64,000 nucleotides of DNA from Flavobacterium sp. UBA7663. Its GTDB lineage: Bacteria > Bacteroidota > Bacteroidia > Flavobacteriales > Flavobacteriaceae. The notes under the pieces are model-generated. The model ran no database searches and was not told the origin of the DNA. It was given only the letters and a program-made list of their open reading frames with translations. This document shows positions 46,092 through 53,213 of the stretch, one piece after another (the stretch's first letter is position 1; each line of letters begins with the position of its first letter). Made by a program: the position numbers and the translations under genes. The stretch spans positions 167,008 to 231,007 of the forward strand of contig NZ_DLHR01000028.1 of the NCBI RefSeq assembly GCF_002483315.1, read 5' to 3'.

Positions 46092-47441
46092 TTATTCTTG
46101 AGGGTCTTTCATTACAAAAGATTCCATGAATTTTGTAGTGTAATTTCCAGCCACATAATCTGGTTCGTCCATTAATTGTCTGTGGAATGGAATGGTAGTT
46201 TTGATTCCTTCGATTACGAACTCATCTAAAGCACGCTTCATTTTATTGATAGCCTCTTCTCTCGATTGAGCCGTCGTAATCAACTTAGCAATCATAGAAT
46301 CATAATTTGGCGGAATTGTATATCCAGCGTAAACGTGTGTATCTAAACGTACTCCATGTCCTCCTGGCGCGTGTAAAACTGTAATTTTACCTGGAGAAGG
46401 GCGGAAGTCGTTATAAGGGTCTTCAGCGTTAATACGACATTCTATTGAGTGTAATTGTGGATAGTAGTTTTTCCCTGAAATTGGAATTCCAGCCGCTACC
46501 ATAATTTGCTCACGAATTAAATCGTAATCAATTACTTGTTCTGTAATAGGATGTTCTACCTGGATACGTGTATTCATTTCCATGAAGTAGAAGTTTCTGT
46601 GTTTGTCAACTAAGAATTCTACTGTTCCAGCTCCTTCGTACTTAATGAATTCTGCTGCTTTAACCGCTGCATTACCCATTGCTTCACGTAATTCGTCTGT
46701 CATAAAAGGTGAAGGAGTTTCCTCAGTCAATTTTTGGTGACGACGTTGCACTGAACAATCTCTTTCTGATAAGTGACAAGCTTTTCCGTAAGAATCACCT
46801 ACTACTTGAATTTCAATATGGCGAGGTTCTTCGATTAATTTTTCTAAGTACATGCCATCATTACCAAAAGCAGCAGCCGACTCTTGACGAGCACCTTCCC
46901 ATGCTTTTAATAAATCTTCTTTTTTCCAAACAGCACGCATTCCTTTTCCACCACCACCAGCAGTTGCTTTAAGCATTACTGGGTAGCCAAATTCATCCGC
47001 TAATTTTTCCGCTTGTTCGTACGAATCTAAAATCCCTACCGAACCTGGCACACATGGCACACCTGCTTCAATCATAGTTGATTTTGCTGATGCTTTGTCT
47101 CCCATACGGTCAATCATTTCTGGAGAAGCTCCGATGAATTTGATTCCGTGCTCTTGACAAATTTTAGAAAATTTAGAATTTTCAGATAAGAATCCGTATC
47201 CTGGATGGATAGCATCTGCATTTGTAATTTCTGCAGCAGCTATAATGTTTGACATTTTTAAGTAGGATAAATTACTTGGAGGTGGCCCAATACAAACCGC
47301 TTCATCAGCAAATTTTACGTGCAAACTATCTGCGTCTGCTGTAGAATAAACTGCAACCGTTTTGATGCCCATTTCTCTACAAGTTCTAATTACACGAAGT
47401 GCAATTTCCCCTCTATTGGCAATTAATATTTTTTTAAACAT
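46092..47441 (-). CDS. accC: Acetyl-CoA carboxylase, biotin carboxylase subunit
   Basis: This 449-residue ATP-grasp enzyme carboxylates biotin on AccB. MFKKILIANRGEIALRVIRT, IHPGYGFLSENS, TAGGGGKGMRAVWK and FYFMEMNTRIQVEHPITE are the family blocks, with the catalytic region complete. It follows accB after 91 bp containing a repeat, and fabH before that. The three genes supply malonyl-CoA and start fatty-acid synthesis. Confidence 0.97.
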   Translation of the reverse strand: MFKKILIANRGEIALRVIRTCREMGIKTVAVYSTADADSLHVKFADEAVCIGPPPSNLSYLKMSNIIAAAEITNADAIHPGYGFLSENSKFSKICQEHGIKFIGASPEMIDRMGDKASAKSTMIEAGVPCVPGSVGILDSYEQAEKLADEFGYPVMLKATAGGGGKGMRAVWKKEDLLKAWEGARQESAAAFGNDGMYLEKLIEEPRHIEIQVVGDSYGKACHLSERDCSVQRRHQKLTEETPSPFMTDELREAMGNAAVKAAEFIKYEGAGTVEFLVDKHRNFYFMEMNTRIQVEHPITEQVIDYDLIREQIMVAAGIPISGKNYYPQLHSIECRINAEDPYNDFRPSPGKITVLHAPGGHGVRLDTHVYAGYTIPPNYDSMIAKLITTAQSREEAINKMKRALDEFVIEGIKTTIPFHRQLMDEPDYVAGNYTTKFMESFVMKDPQE

Positions 47442-47464
47442 GTTTTTTTAATTAGATAATTAGA

Positions 47465-47479
47465 CAATGTGTCAATTAG
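47465..47479 (-). repeat. Interspersed repeat, family C, copy 2
   Basis: CAATGTGTCAATTAG is the exact reverse complement of 10202-10216. It lies in the accB-accC gap. Confidence 0.55.
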
Positions 47480-47497
47480 ACAATTATGAAGAAAGAA

Positions 47498-47530
47498 AAC
47501 TTCTAACTTCCAACTTCTAACTTCTAACTT
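47498..47530. repeat. Short tandem repeat of a 9-mer
   Basis: About four units related to ACTTCTAAC occur in a row just before the accB stop codon on the forward strand. Confidence 0.6.
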
Positions 47531-47532
47531 TA

Positions 47533-48018
47533 TTAAGATGGATCAACTAAGAATAAAGGTTGATCAAATTCAACTGGAGAAGAATCATCTACTAAAATTT
47601 TCACGATTTTTCCTGAAACTTCTGATTCGATTTCGTTGAATAATTTCATTGCTTCAATCACACAAAGAACATCTCCTTTTCCGATAGTTGAACCTACTTC
47701 AACAAACATTGGTTTGTCTGGAGCTGGTTTTCTATAGAAAGTACCAATAATTGGTGATTTTACTGTAATGTATTTTGCGCTATCATCAGCTGCTGGAGCT
47801 GCTGGAGCATCAGTAACCACTGGAGCTGCTACTGCTTGAGGAGCTGCCATTTGAGGCGCTGCTTGCATTGGCATTTGTTGTACATAAGTAGTAGTACTTT
47901 CTGTTCCTTCAGTAGTTGTTTTTATGGTGATTTTAAAATCGTCCATTTCTAATTTAACTTCTGTAGCGCCCGATTTGGCTACAAATTTGATTAGGTTTTG
48001 AATCTCTCTAATATCCAT
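47533..48018 (-). CDS. accB: Biotin carboxyl carrier protein of acetyl-CoA carboxylase
   Basis: This 161-residue carrier has an N-terminal helical domain, an Ala/Pro-rich linker (residues 50-78, QAAPQMAAPQAVAAP), and a biotinyl domain. The biotin site is VIEAMKLFNE with K125. It passes carboxyl groups from AccC to the carboxyltransferase. fabH starts 26 bp before it. Confidence 0.96.
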   Translation of the reverse strand: MDIREIQNLIKFVAKSGATEVKLEMDDFKITIKTTTEGTESTTTYVQQMPMQAAPQMAAPQAVAAPVVTDAPAAPAADDSAKYITVKSPIIGTFYRKPAPDKPMFVEVGSTIGKGDVLCVIEAMKLFNEIESEVSGKIVKILVDDSSPVEFDQPLFLVDPS

Positions 48019-48044
48019 AATATTTGATTTAGTTTAGTTTGTTT

Positions 48045-49040
48045 TTATTTAGTGTAAGCCCATTTTAAATAGATAGCACCCCATGTGAATCCGCCACCAA
48101 AAGCTGCAAAGATAATGTTATCTCCTTTTTTCAATTGGTTTTCGAAATCTGATAATAATAAAGGTAGGGTTGCCGAAGTGGTATTTCCGTATTTTTGAAT
48201 GTTAATTAGAACTTTAGATTCGTCTAACTCCATACGATTTGCAGTAGCATCGATAATTCTTCTGTTTGCTTGATGCGCTACTAACCAATTGATATCGTCG
48301 TGAGATAAATTGTTTCGTTGCATGATTTTCTCACTCACATCAGCCATTCCAGAAACTGCGTATTTGAAAACCGTTTTTCCGTCTTGGAAAACAAAATGTT
48401 GTTTGTTTTTAACGGTTTCTTCTGAAGGAGGTAAAATAGAACCACCCGCTTCAATTTTTAAGAATTCTCTCCCGATTCCATCACTTTTTAGAATTTCATC
48501 TTGAAGACCTAATCCTTCTGTATTTGGTTCAAACAATACGGCTCCTGCTCCATCACCAAAGATGATACAAGTAGCTCTGTCTGTATAATCAATAATTGAT
48601 GACATTTTATCGGCACCAATTAATAGTACTTTTTTATATTTTCCAGATGCAATATAAGCTGATGCTGCAGACATTCCGTAAAGGAAACTCGAACAAGCGG
48701 CTTGTAAATCAAATGCAAAAGCATTTGTTGCTCCAATTTGTGTAGCTACATAAACTCCAGTTGAAGCTACTGGCATATCTGGTGTTGCCGTTGCCATAAT
48801 CACTAAATCGATATCTTTAGGATCTAAATTGGCTTTCTCTAATAAGTTTTGAGCGGCTTTAATTGCCATGAAAGAAGTACCTTGGCCTTCTTCTTTTAAC
48901 AATCTTCTTTCTTTAATTCCGGTACGAGTGGTAATCCATTCGTCATTAGTATCTACTAATGTTTCCAATACTTGATTCGACAGAACAAAGTCGGGAACAT
49001 AAGAACCTACTGCCGTAATTGCTGCTGTTATTTTATTCAT
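48045..49040 (-). CDS. fabH: 3-oxoacyl-ACP synthase III
   Basis: This 331-residue ketosynthase starts fatty-acid synthesis by condensing acetyl-CoA with malonyl-ACP. The catalytic cysteine is C116 in LQAACSSFLYG; the histidine is in WLVAHQANRRI and the asparagine in KYGNTTSATLPL. TNDEWITTRTGIKERR is a standard N-terminal block. It heads fabH-accB-accC. Confidence 0.97.
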   Translation of the reverse strand: MNKITAAITAVGSYVPDFVLSNQVLETLVDTNDEWITTRTGIKERRLLKEEGQGTSFMAIKAAQNLLEKANLDPKDIDLVIMATATPDMPVASTGVYVATQIGATNAFAFDLQAACSSFLYGMSAASAYIASGKYKKVLLIGADKMSSIIDYTDRATCIIFGDGAGAVLFEPNTEGLGLQDEILKSDGIGREFLKIEAGGSILPPSEETVKNKQHFVFQDGKTVFKYAVSGMADVSEKIMQRNNLSHDDINWLVAHQANRRIIDATANRMELDESKVLINIQKYGNTTSATLPLLLSDFENQLKKGDNIIFAAFGGGFTWGAIYLKWAYTK

Positions 49041-49160
49041 CTTCGATTAATTTTTCCTTCTGAATTTTTAAGGTTCAAAAAGTGGTGGAAATTACAAAAA
49101 AAATTTCAAACGAATCCTATTCGTTTTTATTAATTATAAACGAAATAGGTACTTAACAAA

Positions 49161-49185
49161 AAAACTCTCACAATGTGAGAGTTTT
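49161..49185 (-). terminator. Terminator after rpmF
   Basis: AAAACTCTCAC and GTGAGAGTTTT pair around an AAT loop; the minus strand continues with TTTTTTTG. It separates yceD-rpmF from fabH, which must then have readthrough or its own promoter. Confidence 0.8.
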
Positions 49186-49207
49186 CTCTATTTTTTCTCT
49201 GATGCAA

Positions 49208-49402
49208 TTAAGCTACTGCTTCATTTTTATCAATTACAACTTGACCTCTGTAGTACATTTTACCTTCATGCCAGTAAGCTCTGTGGTATAAGTGTGCTTC
49301 ACCAGTTATTGGACATGTTGCGATTTGAGCAACTGTCGCTTTGTAATGTGTTCTTCTTTTATCTCTTCTTGTAGACGACTGTCTTCTCTTAGGATGTGCC
49401 AT
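49208..49402 (-). CDS. rpmF: 50S ribosomal protein L32
   Basis: This 64-residue basic protein begins MAHPKRRQSSTRRDKRRTHY and fits bL32, without the zinc-ribbon cysteine pairs seen in some species. It lies 9 bp after the DUF177 gene, the order conserved in many bacteria. Confidence 0.97.
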   Translation of the reverse strand: MAHPKRRQSSTRRDKRRTHYKATVAQIATCPITGEAHLYHRAYWHEGKMYYRGQVVIDKNEAVA

Positions 49403-49411
49403 TGTTCTATT

Positions 49412-49951
49412 TTATTTATCCGTTAATAGTTTTTTTAAATTCTCCCATCTAGGGTCAATATCATTATTTTGTTGTTCTTCTTTTTTGTTTTCTTTTGGAG
49501 AAAGCGATTCCAGTTTTTCAATTACATCCGTTAAAGAACCGTCTTTAACACCTGGATGTACTCTTCGTAACGGCACTGATAATATGATTGACTCATAAAT
49601 ATACTGTGCTACATTTACTTGAAATTCACCATGAGGCAAAATGAGCAACTCCTCATTATCATCATTAAAGGCATCTCCAAACTTTACTAAAAGTTTTAAT
49701 TTTCCTTTAATTGGCAAATCAAACTCTTCTCCAGACACATCGCAAGGTACATTTACTGTTCCTTTGTGCTTAAAATCGAGTTCAAGCATGGTGCTTTTCT
49801 TCTCTAAAACAATCTCTACTTTGACCGAAACGTTATTATATTCGTCATAACCAAAGCTCTTAAAGAACGTATTATCTATTTGATAATCAAACTGATGCTT
49901 CCCTATTTTTAATCCCACGAATGGTATTAAATATTCTTTTAAATCATTCAT
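49412..49951 (-). CDS. DUF177 (YceD) family protein
   Basis: This 179-residue protein matches the YceD/DUF177 family by its partner rpmF and the strand LELDFKHKGTVNVPCDVSGEEF, with VPLRRVHPGVKDGS near the end. The family is linked to 23S rRNA/ribosome assembly in plants and bacteria. The gene begins downstream of a well-formed promoter at 49982-50010. Confidence 0.88.
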   Translation of the reverse strand: MNDLKEYLIPFVGLKIGKHQFDYQIDNTFFKSFGYDEYNNVSVKVEIVLEKKSTMLELDFKHKGTVNVPCDVSGEEFDLPIKGKLKLLVKFGDAFNDDNEELLILPHGEFQVNVAQYIYESIILSVPLRRVHPGVKDGSLTDVIEKLESLSPKENKKEEQQNNDIDPRWENLKKLLTDK

Positions 49952-49981
49952 AACAACAGTTTTACCTTTTTAAAAGGTGTG

Positions 49982-50010
49982 CAAAGATATAAAATATTTA
50001 TAAATTCAAA
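49982..50010 (-). promoter_or_regulatory. Promoter for the DUF177-rpmF operon
   Basis: On the minus strand TTTG (50010-50007) is followed by 17 bp and TATCTTTG (49989-49982), a full consensus match. The ATG lies 30 bp after the box. Confidence 0.75.
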
Positions 50011-50032
50011 CCAGTTGTGAACATTTTTTTGT

Positions 50033-51082
50033 TTATAACTGTTTTTCTTTTGTTTTTAAAGGGTTTTTAATCAGCTCTTGATAGTCATTTCTTTTGTTAA
50101 AAATATCAATTGCTAAATAAACCGCCTCTTTAAATGACTCGTGATTAGCCACTCCTTTACCTGCAATTTCATATGCAGTTCCGTGATCGGGAGAAGTTCT
50201 AATTTTATTTAACCCTGCTGTGTAATTTACTCCGTTACCAAACGACAACGTTTTGAAAGGAATCAATCCTTGATCATGATAGGTTGCAATAACCGCATCG
50301 TATTTTTCATATTGTGCCGAACCAAAAAATCCATCCGCTGAAAAAGGTCCGAAAACCATATTCCCGGCTTCAAATAATTTCTTTAATGCTGGTTTTATAA
50401 TTTTTTCTTCTTCTTGACCAATCACACCATTATCGCCCGAATGTGGATTCAATCCTAAAACAGCTACTTTTGGTTTTTCAATTTCAAAATCTTGCTTCAA
50501 CGTTTGAATGATGGTTTTAATTTTACTCAAAATTAATTTTTCATTCAAATGTTTCGCTACTTCATTCACTGGAACGTGATCGGTTAATAACCCAACACGT
50601 AAATCATCGTGAACCATCAACATTAAAGCATCGCCTTCTAACTCTTTATCCAAATAATCGGTATGCCCCGGGAATTTGAACTCTTCTGATTGAATATTAT
50701 ACTTATTAATAGGTGCTGTTACCAAAACATCAACCAATCCTTCTTTCAGTGCTTTAGTAGCTGCTACAAAAGATTTTATAGCATAACTTCCTACTACATC
50801 ATCATTTTTTCCGAATTCTAAATTTACACCTTCTCGCCAAACATTCAATACATTGATTTTTCCAACAACTAATTGCTCTAGTTTATCAATTCCATGAATA
50901 GCGACATCTAACTTTAATTCTTTCTTTAAAAAAGAAACGATTTTTACATTCGCAAAAATTACAGGCGTACACAATTCTAACATTCGAGTATCTTCAAATG
51001 TTTTTAAAATAACCTCGCTTCCAATACCATTTAAATCTCCAATCGAAATTCCAACAATTATATTTTCTGCTTTTTTAACCAT
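50033..51082 (-). CDS. pdxA: 4-hydroxythreonine-4-phosphate dehydrogenase
   Basis: This 349-residue NAD-dependent enzyme works in the DXP-independent-of-PLP-salvage route to vitamin B6. GISIGDLNGIGSEVILK, LVTAPINKYNIQ, FPGHTDYLDKEL and GLNPHSGDNGVIGQEEEKI are conserved blocks with the metal-binding histidines. VIATYHDQGLIPFK and TSPDHGTAYEIAGKG complete the site. It diverges from ribE. Confidence 0.96.
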   Translation of the reverse strand: MVKKAENIIVGISIGDLNGIGSEVILKTFEDTRMLELCTPVIFANVKIVSFLKKELKLDVAIHGIDKLEQLVVGKINVLNVWREGVNLEFGKNDDVVGSYAIKSFVAATKALKEGLVDVLVTAPINKYNIQSEEFKFPGHTDYLDKELEGDALMLMVHDDLRVGLLTDHVPVNEVAKHLNEKLILSKIKTIIQTLKQDFEIEKPKVAVLGLNPHSGDNGVIGQEEEKIIKPALKKLFEAGNMVFGPFSADGFFGSAQYEKYDAVIATYHDQGLIPFKTLSFGNGVNYTAGLNKIRTSPDHGTAYEIAGKGVANHESFKEAVYLAIDIFNKRNDYQELIKNPLKTKEKQL

Positions 51083-51102
51083 GACAAATGTTATTTATTG
51101 CT

Positions 51103-51110
51103 TACTTTTG
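51103..51110 (+). promoter_or_regulatory. -7 box for ribE
   Basis: TACTTTTG matches TAnnTTTG, 30 bp before the ATG at 51141. It sits six bases from the oppositely oriented box for pdxA, so the two promoters overlap. Confidence 0.55.
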
Positions 51111-51115
51111 ATGTG

Positions 51116-51123
51116 CAAATTTA
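51116..51123 (-). promoter_or_regulatory. -7 box for pdxA
   Basis: The minus strand reads TAAATTTG, 33 bp before the pdxA ATG at 51082. No -33 TTG at the right spacing is seen for either direction. Confidence 0.5.
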
Positions 51124-51140
51124 GTAAAATTAAATCAGTT

Positions 51141-51731
51141 ATGTTTACCGGAATTATAGAAACCCTAGGAATTATAAAAGAAATCGAAAAAGATCAGGAA
51201 AATCTGCACTTAACGGTAGAATCTGAAATTACACATGAATTAAAAATTGACCAAAGCGTAGCTCATAATGGCATTTGTTTAACCGTTGTAAAAATTGAAA
51301 ATAAAAATTACACGGTAACCGCTATTAAAGAAACAATTGATAAAACATCTATTGGAATTTGGAGCGTGGGTGATGTTGTAAATTTAGAACGCGCTATGAA
51401 ACTTGGCGATAGACTTGACGGACACATTGTTCAAGGACATGTTGACCAAACTGGAACTTGTACCAACATTAAGGAAGCAAATGGAAGTTGGGTTTTTACG
51501 TTTGAATACGATGCGTCTTTAAACAACATTACTATTGAAAAAGGTTCTATTACGGTGAACGGAACAAGTTTAACCGTAGTCAATTCTGGATTAAACACTT
51601 TTAGTGTTGCAATAATACCTTACACTTACGAACATACAAATTTTAATACTTTTAAAATTGGCACAAAAGTAAACTTAGAATTCGATGTAATTGGAAAATA
51701 TGTAAGTCGATTGAATGAATTAAGAAAATAA
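51141..51731 (+). CDS. ribE: Riboflavin synthase, alpha subunit
   Basis: This 196-residue enzyme dismutates two lumazine molecules to riboflavin. It has the duplicated lumazine-binding beta-barrel: MFTGIIETLGIIKEIE and SVAHNGICLTVVKIE in the first half, then GHIVQGHVDQTGTC and KGSITVNGTSLTVVNSG in the second. The start at 51141 is the MFTGIIE methionine; a longer frame lies over the promoter boxes. No FMN riboswitch is visible in the short leader. Confidence 0.95.
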   Translation: MFTGIIETLGIIKEIEKDQENLHLTVESEITHELKIDQSVAHNGICLTVVKIENKNYTVTAIKETIDKTSIGIWSVGDVVNLERAMKLGDRLDGHIVQGHVDQTGTCTNIKEANGSWVFTFEYDASLNNITIEKGSITVNGTSLTVVNSGLNTFSVAIIPYTYEHTNFNTFKIGTKVNLEFDVIGKYVSRLNELRK

Positions 51732-51760
51732 AAAAGGCTCTTACAAAGAGCCTTTTTTTA
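51731..51760. terminator. Bidirectional terminator between ribE and the PID-CTERM gene
   Basis: AAGGCTCTT pairs with AAGAGCC(TT) around ACA with A and T runs on both sides. Confidence 0.88.
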
Positions 51761-51944
51761 TAGATATATATTTCTTAGATAAATAATAACCCGAAACTAA
51801 TGCTAGAAAGAATAGTATTACTAATCCTCCATCAATAGGCAAACCTGGTGGCGGTGGTGGCGTTGGCGGCGGTGGTGTTGGATCTGCTGCAAAAACACCT
51901 TGAATACTAAAAAGTACTACTAAAATAGTTATAATCTTATTCAT
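51741..51944 (-). CDS. Small PID-CTERM-like sorted protein
   Basis: This 67-residue protein has a signal peptide (ITILVVLFSIQGVFA), a proline-rich stretch TPPPPTPPPPPGLPIDGG, a membrane helix and a basic tail SKKYISIKKG. The GLPIDGG-helix-basic tail is the PID-CTERM sorting pattern of Bacteroidota, expected to be processed by an exosortase-like enzyme. The mature product would be very short. No exosortase gene is in view. The ATG at 51944 is chosen because an upstream TTG lies on the promoter box. Confidence 0.75.
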   Translation of the reverse strand: MNKIITILVVLFSIQGVFAADPTPPPPTPPPPPGLPIDGGLVILFFLALVSGYYLSKKYISIKKGSL

Positions 51945-51962
51945 AATTGTTCTCATTGGGCG

Positions 51963-51970
51963 CAAAAGTA
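51963..51970 (-). promoter_or_regulatory. -7 box for the PID-CTERM gene
   Basis: The minus strand reads TACTTTTG, an exact match, 18 bp upstream of the ATG at 51944. Confidence 0.5.
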
Positions 51971-52164
51971 TAATTTATATCATTCTCTTACTAATAAAAG
52001 AAATTATTTAATAATAAGTTAATATTCTGTAACACAAACTCATTATAAAATACGAAAATATAAATATTTTTATACTTTACAAGTTATTTTGAGAAAAAAA
52101 CTTAAAAAAAACTTAAAATTTGTTATTTGTAAGTATTCTCTTCCTTAATCTAAAACAATAAAAG

Positions 52165-52238
52165 TGGTCCCACCTGGGCTCGAACCAGGGACCACCTGAT
52201 TATGAGTCAGGTGCTCTAACCAACTGAGCTATAGGACC
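52165..52238 (-). tRNA. tRNA with CAT anticodon, probably tRNA-Ile2 (lysidine) rather than Met
   Basis: On the minus strand the cloverleaf starts GGTCCTATAGCTCAGTTGG; the anticodon loop is CTCATAA with CAT at 52204-52202, and the T arm is CTGGTTCGAGCCCAG. The acceptor stem closes with TGGGACC and discriminator A; CCA is not encoded. The pairs C4:G69 and C5:G68 are those used by TilS to recognise tRNA-Ile2 in other bacteria, whereas elongator Met tRNAs usually differ there. Met cannot be fully excluded by eye. Confidence 0.93.
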
Positions 52239-52297
52239 AGTATTGAAGTTGCAATATTAAGACTAATTTTTATGGCACGCAAATCTTTTTTAAAACT

Positions 52298-52699
52298 TTA
52301 TTTTATTTCTTGACAAAGCTCTACTAACACACCATTGGTTCCTTTTGGATGTAAAAACACAACCAATTTATTATCAGCACCTTTCTTAGGAATCTCATTC
52401 AAAACCACAAAACCTTCTTTTTTTAATCGAATAACTTCTTCATTAATGTCATTTACGTCAAAAGCGATGTGATGGATTCCTTCTCCTTTTTTTTCTAAAA
52501 ATTTAGCTATTGGGCTTTCTGGATTAGTTGCCTCTAACAATTCTATTTTATTTGGCCCATTCATAAAAAAAGAAGTTTTAACTCCTTCACTAGCCACTTC
52601 TTCTTCCTTATATGGTGGTTGTCCAAATAATTTTTCAAACAAAGCATTAGACACTTCTAAACTCTTTACCGCAATACCTATATGTTCAATTTTTCTCAT
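52298..52699 (-). CDS. mce: Methylmalonyl-CoA epimerase
   Basis: This 133-residue VOC-fold enzyme interconverts the R and S forms of methylmalonyl-CoA in propionate and branched-chain metabolism. IEHIGIAVKSLEVSNALF carries the first metal histidine, EGIHHIAFDVNDI the second, and GVLVELCQEI the glutamate. A candidate -7 box TAACTTTG lies on the minus strand at 52725-52732. Confidence 0.93.
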   Translation of the reverse strand: MRKIEHIGIAVKSLEVSNALFEKLFGQPPYKEEEVASEGVKTSFFMNGPNKIELLEATNPESPIAKFLEKKGEGIHHIAFDVNDINEEVIRLKKEGFVVLNEIPKKGADNKLVVFLHPKGTNGVLVELCQEIK

Positions 52700-52724
52700 T
52701 TAATTTCATGATTTTAAGTACGAA

Positions 52725-52732
52725 CAAAGTTA
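52725..52732 (-). promoter_or_regulatory. -7 box for mce
   Basis: The minus strand reads TAACTTTG, an exact TAnnTTTG match, 25 bp before the ATG. No -33 TTG at normal spacing. Confidence 0.4.
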
Positions 52733-52807
52733 ACAAAAAACAACGAATGATTTTTTAAAGACTTTTATATATAAACTTAAAAGAATACGCCTTGATGAAA
52801 TTTTATG

Positions 52808-52815
52808 TATTTTTG
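52808..52815 (+). promoter_or_regulatory. -7 box overlapping the rbfA start region
   Basis: TATTTTTG ends only four bases before the ATG at 52820, so transcription would start at or near the initiation codon. Confidence 0.5.
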
Positions 52816-52819
52816 CATC

Positions 52820-53212
52820 ATGGAAACAAATAGACAAAAAAAAATAGGAGCACTTTTACAAAACGACTTGGTTTCGATTTTGCAAGGTGAAATCCGTAAA
52901 AATAACATCAATAACTTAATAATTTCGGTTTCAAAAGTAAATGTAACTTCTGATTTATCGATTGCAAAAGTACATTTAAGTATATTTCCTACAGATAAAG
53001 CGCCAGAGATTTTAGCTGCGGTTAAAAGTAATGCTCCGCTAATTAAACATGATTTGGCACAACGTGTAAAAAATCAATTGCGAAAAGTTCCGAATTTGAT
53101 TTTCTATATCGATGACAGTTTAGATTACATCGAGAAAATTGACAAAGCCTTAACTGGTGATGAAAATCCTATTGAGAATCCAGATTTATTAGAAAAAAGA
53201 AAGAAATCGTAA
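52820..53212 (+). CDS. rbfA: 30S ribosome-binding factor A
   Basis: This 130-residue KH-fold protein helps mature the 16S rRNA 5' end. METNRQKKIGALLQNDLVSIL and SDLSIAKVHLSIFP are the typical blocks, with LRKVPNLIFYIDDSLDYIEKI near the end. The ATG at 52820 is used because the promoter box lies just before it. The FtsX-like gene starts two bases after its stop. Confidence 0.93.
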   Translation: METNRQKKIGALLQNDLVSILQGEIRKNNINNLIISVSKVNVTSDLSIAKVHLSIFPTDKAPEILAAVKSNAPLIKHDLAQRVKNQLRKVPNLIFYIDDSLDYIEKIDKALTGDENPIENPDLLEKRKKS

Positions 53213-53213
53213 T

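Noticed and set aside
51083..51140. FMN riboswitch before ribE
   Set aside because: The leader is too short and lacks the conserved RFN element bases.
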